64,000 bases of DNA from Iris pallida (Eukaryota > Streptophyta > Magnoliopsida > Asparagales > Iridaceae): NCBI GenBank assembly GCA_029216955.1, contig JANAVB010015600.1, forward strand, positions 31,540,874 to 31,604,873. Direction: 5' to 3'. A program made the translations under genes and the position numbers. Under the pieces are notes generated by a model. That model was given only the letters and a program-made list of their open reading frames with translations, searched no databases and was not told where the DNA came from. Shown here in pieces: positions 34,080 to 46,195 of this stretch; the stretch's first letter is position 1; each line of letters begins with the position of its first letter.

Positions 34080-34538
34080 TGTCACGACCCGCACCCAGTC
34101 TAAGGGCATGAGAAGTGGGTACGTCCAGCCTACGTCGCAGTGTCGACGGTAGAACGTTGTCCTAGGTCACAACATCTTGCAATAACCAATCCTGTACAAT
34201 GATATACACTCCAAAAAGGAGAACAATATAAAGGTACAACTCAATCACAGTATCTAAGGAGGAATAAAGAGAAAAGATGAAACATAAGATAAAAGAGTAA
34301 TCTCCAACCAACTACAAATGAGAGCAATATCTGAATGTACAACATCTATCAATATCCAGAACTGAAAGTACATAAGTAAGACAACATGGGGAAACTAGTC
34401 TAGAATTCTAATCTAGACAATAGGCAAGTCCTTAGCAATTGTAGGATCCTCCTGAGGGTCCAAGTCACCGGTGTCATCTAAGCCTGTGCCATAATACATA
34501 TGACAGAACTCCTCCTCATCACCTGTAATATTTTCAAC
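34080..34538 (-). repeat. G5: minus-strand LTR tail of a G0-like element
   Basis: Starts TGTCACGACCCGCACCC, the reverse complement of the common gypsy LTR end, and continues with the reverse of the G0 LTR tail (TCCAGCCTACGTCG, CTGTAATATTTTCAAC). The hairpin at 34133-34148 is the CGTCG-CAGTGT-CGACG variant. It breaks off after TCAAC (34534-34538) where the G3 LTR begins; in the G0 order AGGTCCAGTCAGGACAG would come next and should lie beyond the right window edge. Confidence 0.82.
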
Positions 34539-36405
34539 TGTAAACCCCCTAAATTTCTTCTACGATTTTTTTTAAAAATATTATTGTAATTATTTTATAC
34601 TTCGTATCTACACGTCGCATATGAATTCACATTGTTGTAGCGTGCGAGATTTGCGTTTCGTAATTGCTCGTCGAATGCGAATATGAGCGAGTTACATATT
34701 TTTGTAAAATATTTTATTAGAGATTTTATATATAGAAGAATTTAATTTTCAAAATAATATATGGTAAATATTTTTAATTCTAAAAAGAGTTATTTTGTTC
34801 CTCATTTAAAAATAAATGGTGATTTGAAAGATTGTGCTTTATATGAAAATTATTCCAAATATTTTGCAAAATTTGAAAGCTAATATTTAAAATATTTTGT
34901 TATCTATAAAAGCTATTTTATAATTGAACATTTAAGTATTTATCATGATTTTCGAAATTAATTATTTCTATATTTATTTAATTATGAAAACGATACTTGA
35001 GATTTTGTTGATTTTAATATTTGATTAAATATGCTAATTTAAATTAGAAAAGATTTCATTGGAATTTGAATTAAATGAGTGGAGGTTTTATGTTTGATTT
35101 GGATTTGAACGATTTAAAGTTTAAAGCAAATTTAAATATAATATGATATTATCTAGGGGGAATTTAAATTCTCTCAATCCCTATCCAACTGGGAATTCCC
35201 ACCTCCTATAAAAGGAGAGGTACTCCTCCAGAAACTTCCACCATCAACAGATGTGCATCGTGTCTGTGTCCACCGTTCTTATTCCATATTATACAAGTAC
35301 CTCAAATCCCGTGTCGGGCACACCCCGACACAAATCAAATCCTAATGCTACCTTTAAATTAATCCCTCGTCCTAACAGCAGCTTTCTGATGCCGCGACTC
35401 CCCGATCGTCTCTCCGCCACCTCTCCATCGCGGCAACCTCCGCCACTGCCATCATCACCTCTGACTTCACCCCCACCATCACCGTCACCACCACTACCGA
35501 AGCCCTCGCCAAACCCATCGGCGCCAACAACTTTGCCAACGCCACAACCATCACCAACATCGTCATCATCTCCACCACTCCCCGGCCATCTCTTCTATGC
35601 TACCACCACACACCTCCATAACCACCGCTACCCGCACCCAAATCCGCCACCGGCCGTCCCGCTGGAAAAATCGTAAGTCACCACCATGGTCACCCCAGAC
35701 CCGTCGCCACTGTGTCCTCACCCTCTCCTCCGAATCCATCACCACCGCCACCACCAGAAATAAGAGAAGGGGGAAGAAACTCTCATCTCGGCCCGCGAGA
35801 TTCGGCGTTCCCGCACCACCGCCGAGGAGTCGCCGGCGTGCGCGCCGACACCGCTGGGCATCTCCGACGCTGCGCCAGACAGCGTGGACCCCTGCCGTGC
35901 TGGAGCTCCGCCGCGCCCTCCGAGTTCTTCGCCTCCCCCGGCCGTACAGTCGCCTCACCCTCTCTCCTTCCTCCAGCGCCTCCGACTTCCCGCGGCCGTC
36001 GCCCCACTCCGGCGAGGAACTGATCCGCCGATGCCACATCTCGGCGTCTTTCGACCGCCAGCGTCCACCGCCTTCACAAAACCTCGGTCGCCGCTTCCGC
36101 CGCCAGGAGAACGCCGCCCAAACCCTGGCGCACGACCGCCCCCCTTCCGCGCTCGCCACCGCGTCTCCGTTCCAGCCCAGCCGCCACGGTCTTCCGCCTA
36201 CGGCGCTTCGTCGTCGACGAGCCGGCCGAACCACGGGAAGCCCTTCTTCCCCTCGACTTTCCTTTTCCCAAAAAGCTACTTACTCTCTCTCTCTCCCTCT
36301 ATTTCTCTTGTTTCTTAAAAGAGCAGGACTCTTAATACTATTATAAATATTATTAGTATTATTAGTATTATTATTATTAGTAGTAATATTAATACTGTTA
36401 TTATC

Positions 36406-36456
<51 letters not shown>

Positions 36457-37841
36457 GTTATGATATGGGTATTGTTACTTATTAATAATAATAGTGTTTT
36501 TAATGTATGTATTATTGTGGAAATCGTCAGAAAAATATTATTATATTATTTTCAGCTAATTTCAAGGGATATTTCAAAATTATAAAAAGATTTCTAGTAT
36601 TTTAAATAATTATCAAAAAAAAATTTTACTATTAAAATACAGACTAGAAATCCTATTTTAGCCTAAATCGATTATATTTCAAATAGTTGCCAAAATTATC
36701 TTTACTAATATGGTTTCAAGTTTATACGTATTTTCCAAAAATAATATATGTAATTCTTTGCATAAATTTCCTCACTTATCTTATCTTGTTCGTAACTGAT
36801 CATCGTTCCTATTTTCTTATAAATTTTGGACTCTTGCACATCGGCTATTGGCAAACATGACTTGTCGGATCATCGCACCACACTCGGCGACACACCAGGC
36901 AAGATACCTTACCATTATACTGTTTATTTTTAGTTGTATTTTATTACATATTACTGTTCATTTATTTCTAGTTCTTGATTACTGTCTGCTCAGTGATATT
37001 AGTTGTACCTTATTATTTATCCTTTGATTGCATATGGACCTAGAGTTAAGGGACTACCACTAGTTTAGTGTATTACATAAACTTTGACACTGATGTGCCA
37101 CGAGATGTGTGAGTTGTGAGTAGCATATAGCCTACGGACTTGCGTGTTGGCTGATCACTGATGCGTACAGGATGTGCGTTAGGTCTAACTGTCAATATTT
37201 GTATGTTAGAAGACTTGACGGTTAGTAGTATTACATGGTCGTGGATGCGATAGGATAGGTACATTAGGTAGGAAGAACATTTCCTTGTCGTATGGGCTTC
37301 GATTGCACTTCCCTTGTAACCCGAAAGCTCCGCTGGAGATACGGGTATGTTGAGCCTCTCAGGTTGGCCACTGTCGTTTTTGAACGTCATGCGCTTAGGT
37401 CACTGGTGCCCAAGAGGGGACTATACAAGATCCCATTTACAGCCAGGACTCATGCGACGAAAGGTTTGTTCTCAACTGCATGTTCACTTTAGTATGGTTA
37501 GATTACCTTATTGTCTTGTCAATTTCTATGATTGTGGCATATTTTATTTAGTATTTATATGGCATGTTTATTGTAGCTTGTTACGTCCCTCTGAAGACCT
37601 GGTTATCTCGCTAGGTGTGTGTGTTCTTGTATTTCACAGGTGTTCTAGCCGTGGCCATGATCGTCACTATTTCTTCGAAGATGATTGCACTTTGATCATT
37701 TTTGCTTCGCTCGCCAAACTCTTTCTTTTATTATGTATTTCCTTTCATAGTTGGTAGTGGATTTGTCTCCGTCCAACGATTGTATACATGACAAATTCAA
37801 AGTTGCTTTTATATCATTATTTATCTTTGTGGATGAGATTT
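34539..37841 (+). repeat. G3 5' LTR, first part
   Basis: 3303 bp. Contains CCTCCTATAAAAGGAGAGG (TATAAAAG 35207-35214), a C-rich/GC-rich leader (35380-36270), an (ATT)n microsatellite (36407-36458) and AT-rich DNA. A stretch with CCTCTGAAGACCTGGTTATCTC near 37589 resembles CCTCTGAGGACCTGATGATC in G4 (62720). Open frames in the GC block exist on both strands and are not called as genes. Interrupted at GATTT (37837-37841). Confidence 0.72.
35207..35214 (+). promoter_or_regulatory. TATA box of G3 LTR
   Basis: TATAAAAG inside CCTCC-TATAAAA-GGAGAGG, followed about 30 bases later by CTTCCACCATCAAC, a plausible transcript start. Transcription is inferred from placement only. Confidence 0.55.
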
Positions 37842-37908
37842 TGTAGCTCCCCTTCCCAAAAATCTTAAATTATTTTTTTATTATTTATTTAATTTAAATT
37901 GTGATTTT

Positions 37909-40900
37909 TGTAGCTCCCCTTCCAGATGAGGGTAATTTTGAAATTTTCTAATTATAATTATTAATTATTGATATTTGATTCACAATATGATTTTTAGTGA
38001 TTTTTAATAATTTTTAAACTATTTAAGAATTGGTTTAAGTCATGACTTGTGATTTTGATGTGCTGCTAGAGAAACCTGAGAGACTGCATGACCTAGAGCC
38101 TAACCATATCATTATGATGACTTAATTATCATTTTTAGCCTAGGGGTAATTTGGTCATTTTGACTTATTTGAATTATTTTAGTGATTTGTTGAATTGGTG
38201 AATTCTAGTTTGACTTTGACTTGTTGAGTCCTAGTGGACTAGCCTAGAACCTAACCCTAGCCATGGTGACCCTAGCCTAACTTAGGTTAACCTACTTTTA
38301 GTCATTAGAGACTAATTTTGGAATAGGAGGATTAGTTGAGTGAAATCATTTCATGATTTATGGTTTAATGAAATGACTTATGATTTCATGACTTAATGAC
38401 TTATGACTTGGCCCATGGCCCATAACTAGAAGCCCTAACCCTAACCAAACCCTAAATAACCAGCCACATAGGGATCCCCACCCTATTTAAACACTTATTC
38501 ATTAGGGTTGCCTCTTTTTTATCATTCCTACACTTGGAGAAAAGAGAGGTATTCTTCCCCCTTCCAAAAATTCCTATTTATTCATTTGATCTCCTTTTTC
38601 ATCCTAGTCTTTTGCATTAGGTTCTAATTTTTGTATATTTAATATTTCTGGAGGTTAATCTCAGTTTTGGGCTCAATTGGAGCATTTGGCCATCAAGAGG
38701 AACACCCCCCATTTGGAGCTTTTCTTGCAATTTGCACCTATAGGTAAAATTCCTCAAATTGATTTAAAATTCAGTTTTCTTTGCATGTAGGGCTAGATCT
38801 AGGAGTCACCTAACTGTCCCTAGAAATTTGGCACAATTCGTGTCAGTTTCGTGTCCGTATCGGACACGTATCCTTTTGATAGTCTAGGTGTTTGATGTAA
38901 TGCCTCAACCAACGTTTTGTTCTGATTTTTGAAATGTAAATGAATGAAATCTTAGCTCTAGGGCTTGCTTAATGATTTTTGTTATTAATTCCTAATTTTT
39001 GAGTCGTGTCGTGTCCACACGGGGACACGAACATGCTGTCTGTGCACTGTGCACTGTGTCCTGCATCACGGGGTCTATTTCTTTCGACACAGGACACGTG
39101 GACACCCTAAATTTTGCGTGAGTGTTGGGGCAGTGACTGCCACCATGCTCCCAAAATTTGGGAGCATCTCGTTTTGTGTGCGAGGAGAAATCCTTCTCGC
39201 ACTGGTCGCACGGGCCGCGCGCGAGCTGCTGTGCGCGCTCATTTATCCGCACTGACACGCACTTTTATATTGGACACGGGGACACGGGGATACAGTACAG
39301 GGCCATGGACACGTAGCCCTATATGGGGCGAACACGTGGGCACGAGCACGAGTCGTGTCGTGTCCTGTGTCGTGTCCTAGGGCGACACACACGCGTGCAC
39401 GATGCTGCGTGCCTGTGCAGTGTCTGTGCGTGTTTTGGGGCTTCGACACGCCGTGTCCGGCCCTAGGGTGACACGAAAGTATTCCTGGGGACACGTGCAC
39501 ATGTGTTTGATGATTACCAACCAATTAAATTTTATTTTATCATGTTTTGATACACGAATGTGGATTTCCCCATTTTCAACTGATACACACTTCAGTTTCA
39601 GTTTTCCTGAGATTAGGTTCCTTCAATTGATTTTAAATGATGTTTAAATCACTGAATTGATTTCCCACATATGTATTAGTTCAGCTAGATAGGTTTGGTT
39701 GTGATGGGTGTTTAGAGTTGGGAATTTCGTTTTAGGTGGACTGGGTAATAGGTAGGCTGTGTTTGAATGAACTGTCAAATAGGACTGTTCATTTATTTCC
39801 TGAGAATCAATTTCCCATGGATACATCACTCATTCTGAGATTTAATCAAATTCCAGTTTTTTTGCTACCAATTCCTGTGTCACACACTGCAGTTTTAAAT
39901 TTCTGAGATTTGATTCCCTGTTAAACTATTTTAATTGATGTTTAATCGCCACGAATTGATTCCTACATGTGTAATATATACTGTATGTTGGGTTTTACAT
40001 GTTAGATTCGAGTTTTTGCTCTTGAATGGGATTTTGATTTTGGGATGGACTGTTGCATTGTAGACTGTTTTCTGAGATTGAACACAGGCATTTACTTGCC
40101 AACTTCATGTTTGGCACACCCTATAGCCTTGTACACTAGCAAACATCCACCCTACCCACTGTCAGTTTAGACACACCCAAATCTGAGAATTCGTGCACTG
40201 TGTTCCCTGTTTTAAACCTGAATACACACATCCTGAAAACTGATTTCTAGGTTGGGGATTCACTGGATTGTTAATATAGGTTGTTTGGGTCTGTTCTCAG
40301 ATTTCTGAGGCTGAGAATAGGGATTATGTGTAGGTGGTTTTCTCCACACCATCTTGACCTGTCCACACGTGGACCTGAGTCCAGTCTCTACATCCCTTCA
40401 ATTGTCCTGCATTCCAAAATGAGCCCTGCAAATATTGAACATGTCCTGCACATTGCATTCATTTCATAAGCTATTCACTGCATGTTTCAGTTCACACACT
40501 ATGGCCTTACCATTAACTCACTATACCTTTGGCTAATATCCTAGATTGTATAAATTCAGTCATGCCTATATGCAATTGTTCAGTCTTCCTTAACAGTTTA
40601 GGCAGTGTAAATTAGAGATAGGTGAGTTGTGGCATACTTGTATAGATAGAGGTCATTTAGGCCACCCTATTTATATGTATACATATATTAGGTAACCTAT
40701 ATGTTGTACATTTATATATTATATTTACTTGGGAGGTATAGATGCAAGTATGTATAAATATATGTATATATATATATATAGGTATTCTATAAAATATATC
40801 AATGTGTGTGTACTAATATTATATGGGTATATATAATGTATATGGGATATGCATATGTAGCCTATATATATATGTGTATGATAACTATATTAACATAGTA

Positions 40901-42671
40901 TAATATACAATATGTATGAAATGTGATATGGCCTACATGGCACATAGCCTATGGGATGTACCCTATGTGATACAGCCTATGTATATGGCTTGAATGCCAG
41001 TGTGGGTGTGCAGTTGGCTTGTACAGCCTAGAAATTGGGTGTGCTTGCTAGAATAGGCTGGTTAGGCCTAGTGGGACTTGTTTGGAGTAAGTTAGACCTT
41101 GTTGACTTAGTTTGACTAGTCTAGGTTGACTGGAGTGGACCAAAAGTCAACATTAGTCTGGATGTGACCAATTGACCTAGTTTGACTAGAGTATTGACTT
41201 GAGTTGACCCAGAGTTGACCAAGTTTGACCTGGACCTAGTTTGACCTAGACAGTTGACCAGATTTGACTTAGAGTTGACTTTGACCTAGATTGACCTAGA
41301 ATTTATGTAGTTTGCATCGTAGACTTCATTTACCTTGTTTTAAACATATTATAACCTGTATTGTTCAATTTAGGAAATTGTGACTCCGGTGCAGACATCT
41401 AACATTACACTACTCTTTTCAGAGTATTAGGCGAGCACATTCTCTGATAGTTCTCTCATTTATTTGTCAGTTACTGTATTTCAGTTCTATTTAGTTTTAT
41501 GTGATTCTCTGATACCACACATATGGATATTTCTGGATTCATGTATGCGACACACTCACCATATTATCTGGCCTCTATTACTGGAATCACTGGAATCATT
41601 CTAGAATCTATTTCTGGAATCATCATATTTTGGCTGGACTCATCTCGATTCTCGTGTCGAATTCTGGATTCATTTGTTTACGGGGCGGGGAAATATTGAG
41701 TAAGACATGTAGACATATCCCAAATCTGGAATCTCCAACTGGAATCTACAGGAAGCATAGCCATCTCTCGCCTGATCAGTGAGAGGTGTGCCTGATTACC
41801 CACAACCGTTTACATGTCGATCTCGGTATTTTAAAACACACTATTAGATTAGCTGGACTCACCTGGATTCTTGATCACTACCTAGAATCATCTGGTACTG
41901 GATTCATCTTGTATTAGATTCATCTCGTACTGGATTTATAGCAGTTTACACTTGTTTTACATTTACTGCCTGGACTTATCATGTTACTTTAGTTCAGCTA
42001 GATTTATTTACAGTCGTCATTGCCATCATTCTTCTCTTGTTTAGTTACTTTACTTTCCTTGTATCTTACTGTTTCTCTATACCATCACCTGTATATAAAC
42101 TGCCATATTCATCAATAAAACTGTCTATAACTGCTTTATAGTTCCCTGTCATTTACTTGGGTTTTCTTGATGAGTTGTACTCGTTCCTGTCCTGACTGGA
42201 CCTGTTAAAAATTTTACAGTACTGCCCTGAGGACACATGCCCTACATATTACTATGGAGATGGTTTAGCTACCTATGGCCCCGACACTCAGGAGTGATTG
42301 GGAGATTAGCTAGTTGTTGTTCAGCTTTTATGTTTAGAACTTGAGTTGTATGTAGGTGAGTTTGTGTTTGAGATTGTAGTTGAGATTTGTAGTTGAATTT
42401 TCTGAGTTTATATTTTTAGTTGTTGGATTTTATTCTGTTATTCAGCCTTTAGTTATATCTTCTGTGATATCTTATCGTCCTTAGACTGTGATTGAGTTAC
42501 ACTGTATCTTATACTTGTCCTCCGTTCGGAGTTGATCATGATAAGTACATTATATACTGCATGAGTTGATGGTTAGTTAGAGACTTAGAACAGCGTTCTA
42601 CCGCCGACACTGCGGCATAGGCTGGGCACTGTTACGTACTCGTACCCTCACAGTGGGTGCGGGTCGTGACA
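37909..42671 (+). repeat. G1 5' LTR
   Basis: 4763 bp ending GGGTGCGGGTCGTGACA. Notable parts: hairpin CGTGTCCG-TAT-CGGACACG (38850-38868), a GC-rich region dense in GACACG/CGTGTC (39000-39490), ATGTAT-rich DNA (40670-40990), a TTGAC array (41102-41295), TTCTAGAA/TTCTGGAA motifs (41599-41619) and a terminal hairpin at 42602-42617. Its first 15 bases equal those of G4 instead of the 3' LTR start TGTAACACCCAG. Confidence 0.9.
41102..41295 (+). promoter_or_regulatory. W-box (TTGAC) array in G1 5' LTR
   Basis: I count 15 TTGAC cores on the plus strand and one on the minus strand (GTCAA near 41146) in 194 bp, at spacings of about 6-46 bases. TTGAC is the core of the W-box bound by WRKY factors. 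The 3' LTR keeps a similar array at 58444-58645. Binding is inferred. Confidence 0.6.
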
Positions 42672-42949
42672 CATTTTTAGTAGTGGCTCATGCAGGTCGA
42701 GAGTCGCATTAGTGCGATATCGTGGTAGTACGGCGACTTAGTTGTACTGCCGCGAGCCTGCGATAGGATTGAGAGATAGGCTTTAACGGATAGGTACTCA
42801 ATCACAGTTAGGAAAAATTTTGCTTTAATTCATGCCATCTACATATCTTACTGATTGTCTTCTTTGAAATAAACTGTCCTCCTTTGATTTTATCGATTCC
42901 TGCTCAGTATTGACTTCCTTTTCGATCTGTCTTCAGGATGGTGGAGACA
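42672..42949 (+). other. G1 internal leader with post-LTR box
   Basis: Begins CATTTTTAGTAGTGGCTCATGCAGGTC right behind the LTR in the place of a primer site, then a non-coding leader. Interrupted by G2 after AGACA (42945-42949) and resumes at 53818. Confidence 0.65.
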
Positions 42950-43724
42950 TGTAATGCCTATAGTTCGTATTACGTATCTTGGTATACGTGTACGTATTCT
43001 TGACTCGTATTGCGTATTTTCCTGCATGGTTATTTTGGCGTGTCATTGGATATGGCATAGCTTGGTTCGGCTTAGCTTGGTTTGGTTTGCTTTTGGGTTC
43101 ATCATGAACCAAAAGAAAACCCCCACCTACCACCACCACCCTCATTTATATTTCCACCTAACTCTCTCTCTCTTCATTTTATTCTTCTCCTTCACTTCTT
43201 CTTCTCCACTATTTACTCTTCCACCTACCAGGAAAGAGAGCTAGGCAAGTGCAAACTTGCTTCATGATGGATCTCATGTTTTATTGTTCCATTATCTTCC
43301 TTACTAGATTCTAAGCCTCTTTAGAACTGGAAGTTTTCGATTTTAATGGTTATATTTTTGTAGATCTAAGTTTTAAGTTCCTTCATGTTTAGTTTTTTGG
43401 GTTTTGATCTCTAAAAACTTGGTATTTCTAAAAACTAGTGGTTCCATGTTGTAGAGAATTCAATTTCATGCAGTTTTGGCTTTTGTTTCGCTTGATTTCG
43501 ACTTCGGATGAGGAAGTTATGGCCATGGCAAGTTTTCGAAACTTTCATGGCTGAACTTGTTGTTTGGGACGATGAACCCCATGTGCCGGGAACCTCATGC
43601 GCCAGGGAGGCCATGCGCCGGGAGGCCATGCGCCGTGAAATCTCGGCAACGCATCCCTTAACTCCGAGCGTGTCATGCGCGTAGGTTCCCTACGCGCATG
43701 TACTGAAGACGCAATGTGAGTTCC

Positions 43725-43956
43725 CATGCGCCGATTGGTGCAGGAATCCCATGCGCCGATTTGTGCAGGAATCCCATGCGCCGATTGTGCAGGAATCCCA
43801 TGCGCCGATTTGTGCAGGAATCCCATGCGCCGATTTGTGCAAGAATTCCATGCGCCGATTGTGCAGGAATCCCATGCGCCGATTGGTGTAGGAATCCCAT
43901 GCGCCGATTGTGCAGGAATCCCATGCGCCAATTTGTGCAGGAATCCCATGTGCCGG
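43725..43956 (+). repeat. Minisatellite in G2 5' LTR
   Basis: Units of 24-25 bp differ at the GATTGGTG / GATTTGTG / GATTGTG position. The counterpart at 51659-51888 also has nine full units plus a partial one, but in a different order of unit types. Confidence 0.9.
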
Positions 43957-44693
43957 AATTGCTCTATTTTACTGTTTTTGCCTATTTAAGTTGTTTTGTA
44001 GTTATAATCTTGAAAAACTCAAAGCATGAAAGTTGTAGATCTTTTTCTTGGCTTCAAGAATATGTTATTAGTTATTTTATACAATTTTTCTCATTCATGA
44101 TAATGTAAGAATAGAACACGATAGTGGCCCGCTGTGGCGCACTCTTGACAAGTAAACTGACATGACAAGTATGAAAGATCTGGACACCGTGGGCGATTGC
44201 GTTTGTACAAATAAACCAGTACTGTCTTGCATCATGTCTAGGATGGGGATTCCTGAGTACCACGGTCAGGGGTACCTACTGAAATTGACTAAGGCTAATT
44301 AACTAGAATGATTCAGTAGTCATGAAGAGATTCCCAGCTACAGGCAATCCCGTTATCTGGGCGCACTAACGGACTTGTAGCCTACCGACGAGTAGGGCAC
44401 ATTTCTAGCACACAGTCACGTGTTGCATTCTTCATAACGGACATTCAACCCGGATAACCTGGATGGTCTGCAGGGCTTGTGGCTGTTGGGATAATCTCAT
44501 TGCATCTTGCTAGTAACTAGGCCTGTGATAACCCTAGTTAGTTAAAAGTATCAAGCCGTACTCTTGATTAGCCGTGATTGATTGGATGAAGTTTATTCCA
44601 GCTTAGTCTTATCCTGATCCTGTACAAGATTGTATCAGGACATAATTTCTTGTATCGATAAATGATGGGATAACAAGTTCTGTTCAGACGAAG

Positions 44694-45200
44694 GGTTACA
44701 ACCCCGGTCCTTGTTTGGTTTAAGGGTTGTAACTTGGTTATCTGAATAGTTCCATGGTTATCTTATCATATATCGTCCTGCTTATTGTGCTTGCCTTAAC
44801 AATAACGATCGGGGGTCCAGTTCTGTTCCGGCGAAGGGTTACAACCCCGGTCCTTGTTTGGTTTAAGGGTTGTAACCTGGCTCCCGAAGCAGTTCTGTGT
44901 CCTCTCTTCGTTTATTGTCTTATTGCAACCCATGTCATGTTCGTCATGTTTTACCTTACTTCAATACCATGATTATTTATACTGGCCTTAACAATAAAGA
45001 TCAGAGGTCCAGTTCTGTTCAGGCGAAGGGTTAAAACCCCGGTCCTTGTTTGGTTTAAGGGTTGTAATCTGGCTCCCGGAGCAGTTCTGTGTCCTCTCTT
45101 TGTTTATTGTCTTGTTACCTTATCAATAGTAATTGAGGCGGGTTTCTATTCAGGCGAAGGATTGCAACCCCGGTCCTTGTTTGGTTTAAGGGTTGCAGTC
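44694..45200 (+). repeat. Four hairpin-bearing repeats in G2 5' LTR
   Basis: Each copy has CCCCGGTCCTTGTTTGGTTT between inverted arms such as GGTTACAACCC and GGGTTGTAACC (arms 44694-44704/44724-44734; 44837-44847/44867-44877; 45029-45039/45059-45069; 45160-45170/45190-45200). The same four occur at about 52614-53122 in the 3' LTR. Confidence 0.85.
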
Positions 45201-45898
45201 TGGCTACTTGAATGGTTTCTCCGTGCTCAATATATTATTGTTATCTCAGTTATTATCAGTATCTTTTAATTACCTTAACTATTTATTTGTGATATGCTGG
45301 TTTTAGTTCCTAAGTGAAGCCTCCTTTGTGGCACTTGCTCTTTCTGGGGTCTGACCCAGCTGGTTTTGTGTGGCCAGATATCGGAGCAGCACCAGAGGAT
45401 CCACCTGTCTTCCAGCCCGATGGTGACCACCAGGCGTAACCAGGGCAACGAGTGGGTTTCTTTTGTCCTCCCACTCTATTTGTAAAATTATTCTTTTGAG
45501 GCATTTAGCCGGCGAGCACGTGTTAGCTCGTATTGTACCTTATTTACTGTCTGCCTAAAGGCTGTAACATGATTGACAAATCCTAGGGTTGATCATGTGT
45601 TGACTAAAAACTCTTGCTAGTCCTGACATTTTGTACGACTAGCTTCATGATCATCCAATATGTAATGTATGGGACGCCTTACTATTGTATATTGATGCTC
45701 TAATATCTTGTGACTATTACTACTTGCTTGTGATTGAGACAATAGGTTTATTCTTGACCATAGGAGACTGATGGATTGTAGTTAAACCCTCATATATCTA
45801 GATAGCCGTGACCGTATAGTGACGTGAATTCCATTTCACTATATGTAGCTGGCTATGTCTGCCCCCGCTCTCCAGTATTCTGGATCTTGGACGTGACA

Positions 45899-46195
45899 TG
45901 GTTTTAGTGGTGGCCCATGCAGGTCTTGTAAATCAAGATATGTGAGGGTTTGCCGAATAGATGTCTCAATCAGTACTCGCCCTTGATCTCTGCTCGTATC
46001 TTCTGAATCCCTGTAATCTTGACCTGATCACATGCTTGTATCGTTGATCTGTCCTGGTCCTTCCTTATTATTCCCTATGTCGTCTTCTTCAGCGGCATTG
46101 TTCCTGGACCTGTCGATCAGCAAGGCGAAGCACCTCCCGCGGAACAGCAGCAACCTGGAGATCAAGCCCAGCATTCAGGAGTAGCCTCCAGAGTC
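45899..46195 (+). other. G2 post-LTR box and gag leader
   Basis: TGGTTTTAGTGGTGGCCCAT follows the LTR end directly and occupies the primer-site position; it is not the usual TGGTATCAGAGC. A leader with stops in all frames leads to the gag start. Confidence 0.6.

Larger units (their letters stand above)
42950..45898 (+). repeat. G2 5' LTR
   Basis: Contains a 24-25 bp minisatellite (43725-43956; nine full copies and one partial of CATGCGCCGAT-TGTGCAGGAA) and four longer repeats with hairpins (44694-45200). Open frames on both strands through the minisatellite are repeat artefacts. The LTR ends TCTTGGACGTGACA. Confidence 0.93.

Noticed and set aside
35251..36346. Pro/Ser/Arg-rich proteins of up to 249 codons
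   Set aside because: Same situation as in S1: GC-rich leader of the G3 LTR, several overlapping frames on both strands, no recognisable domain.
43545..44108. Long frames on both strands with repeated GIPAQIGAWDSCT- and CRNPMRR-like words
   Set aside because: Translation of a 24-25 bp minisatellite in the G2 LTR; frame-shifted units and a different unit order in the other LTR (51479-51951) argue against a protein.
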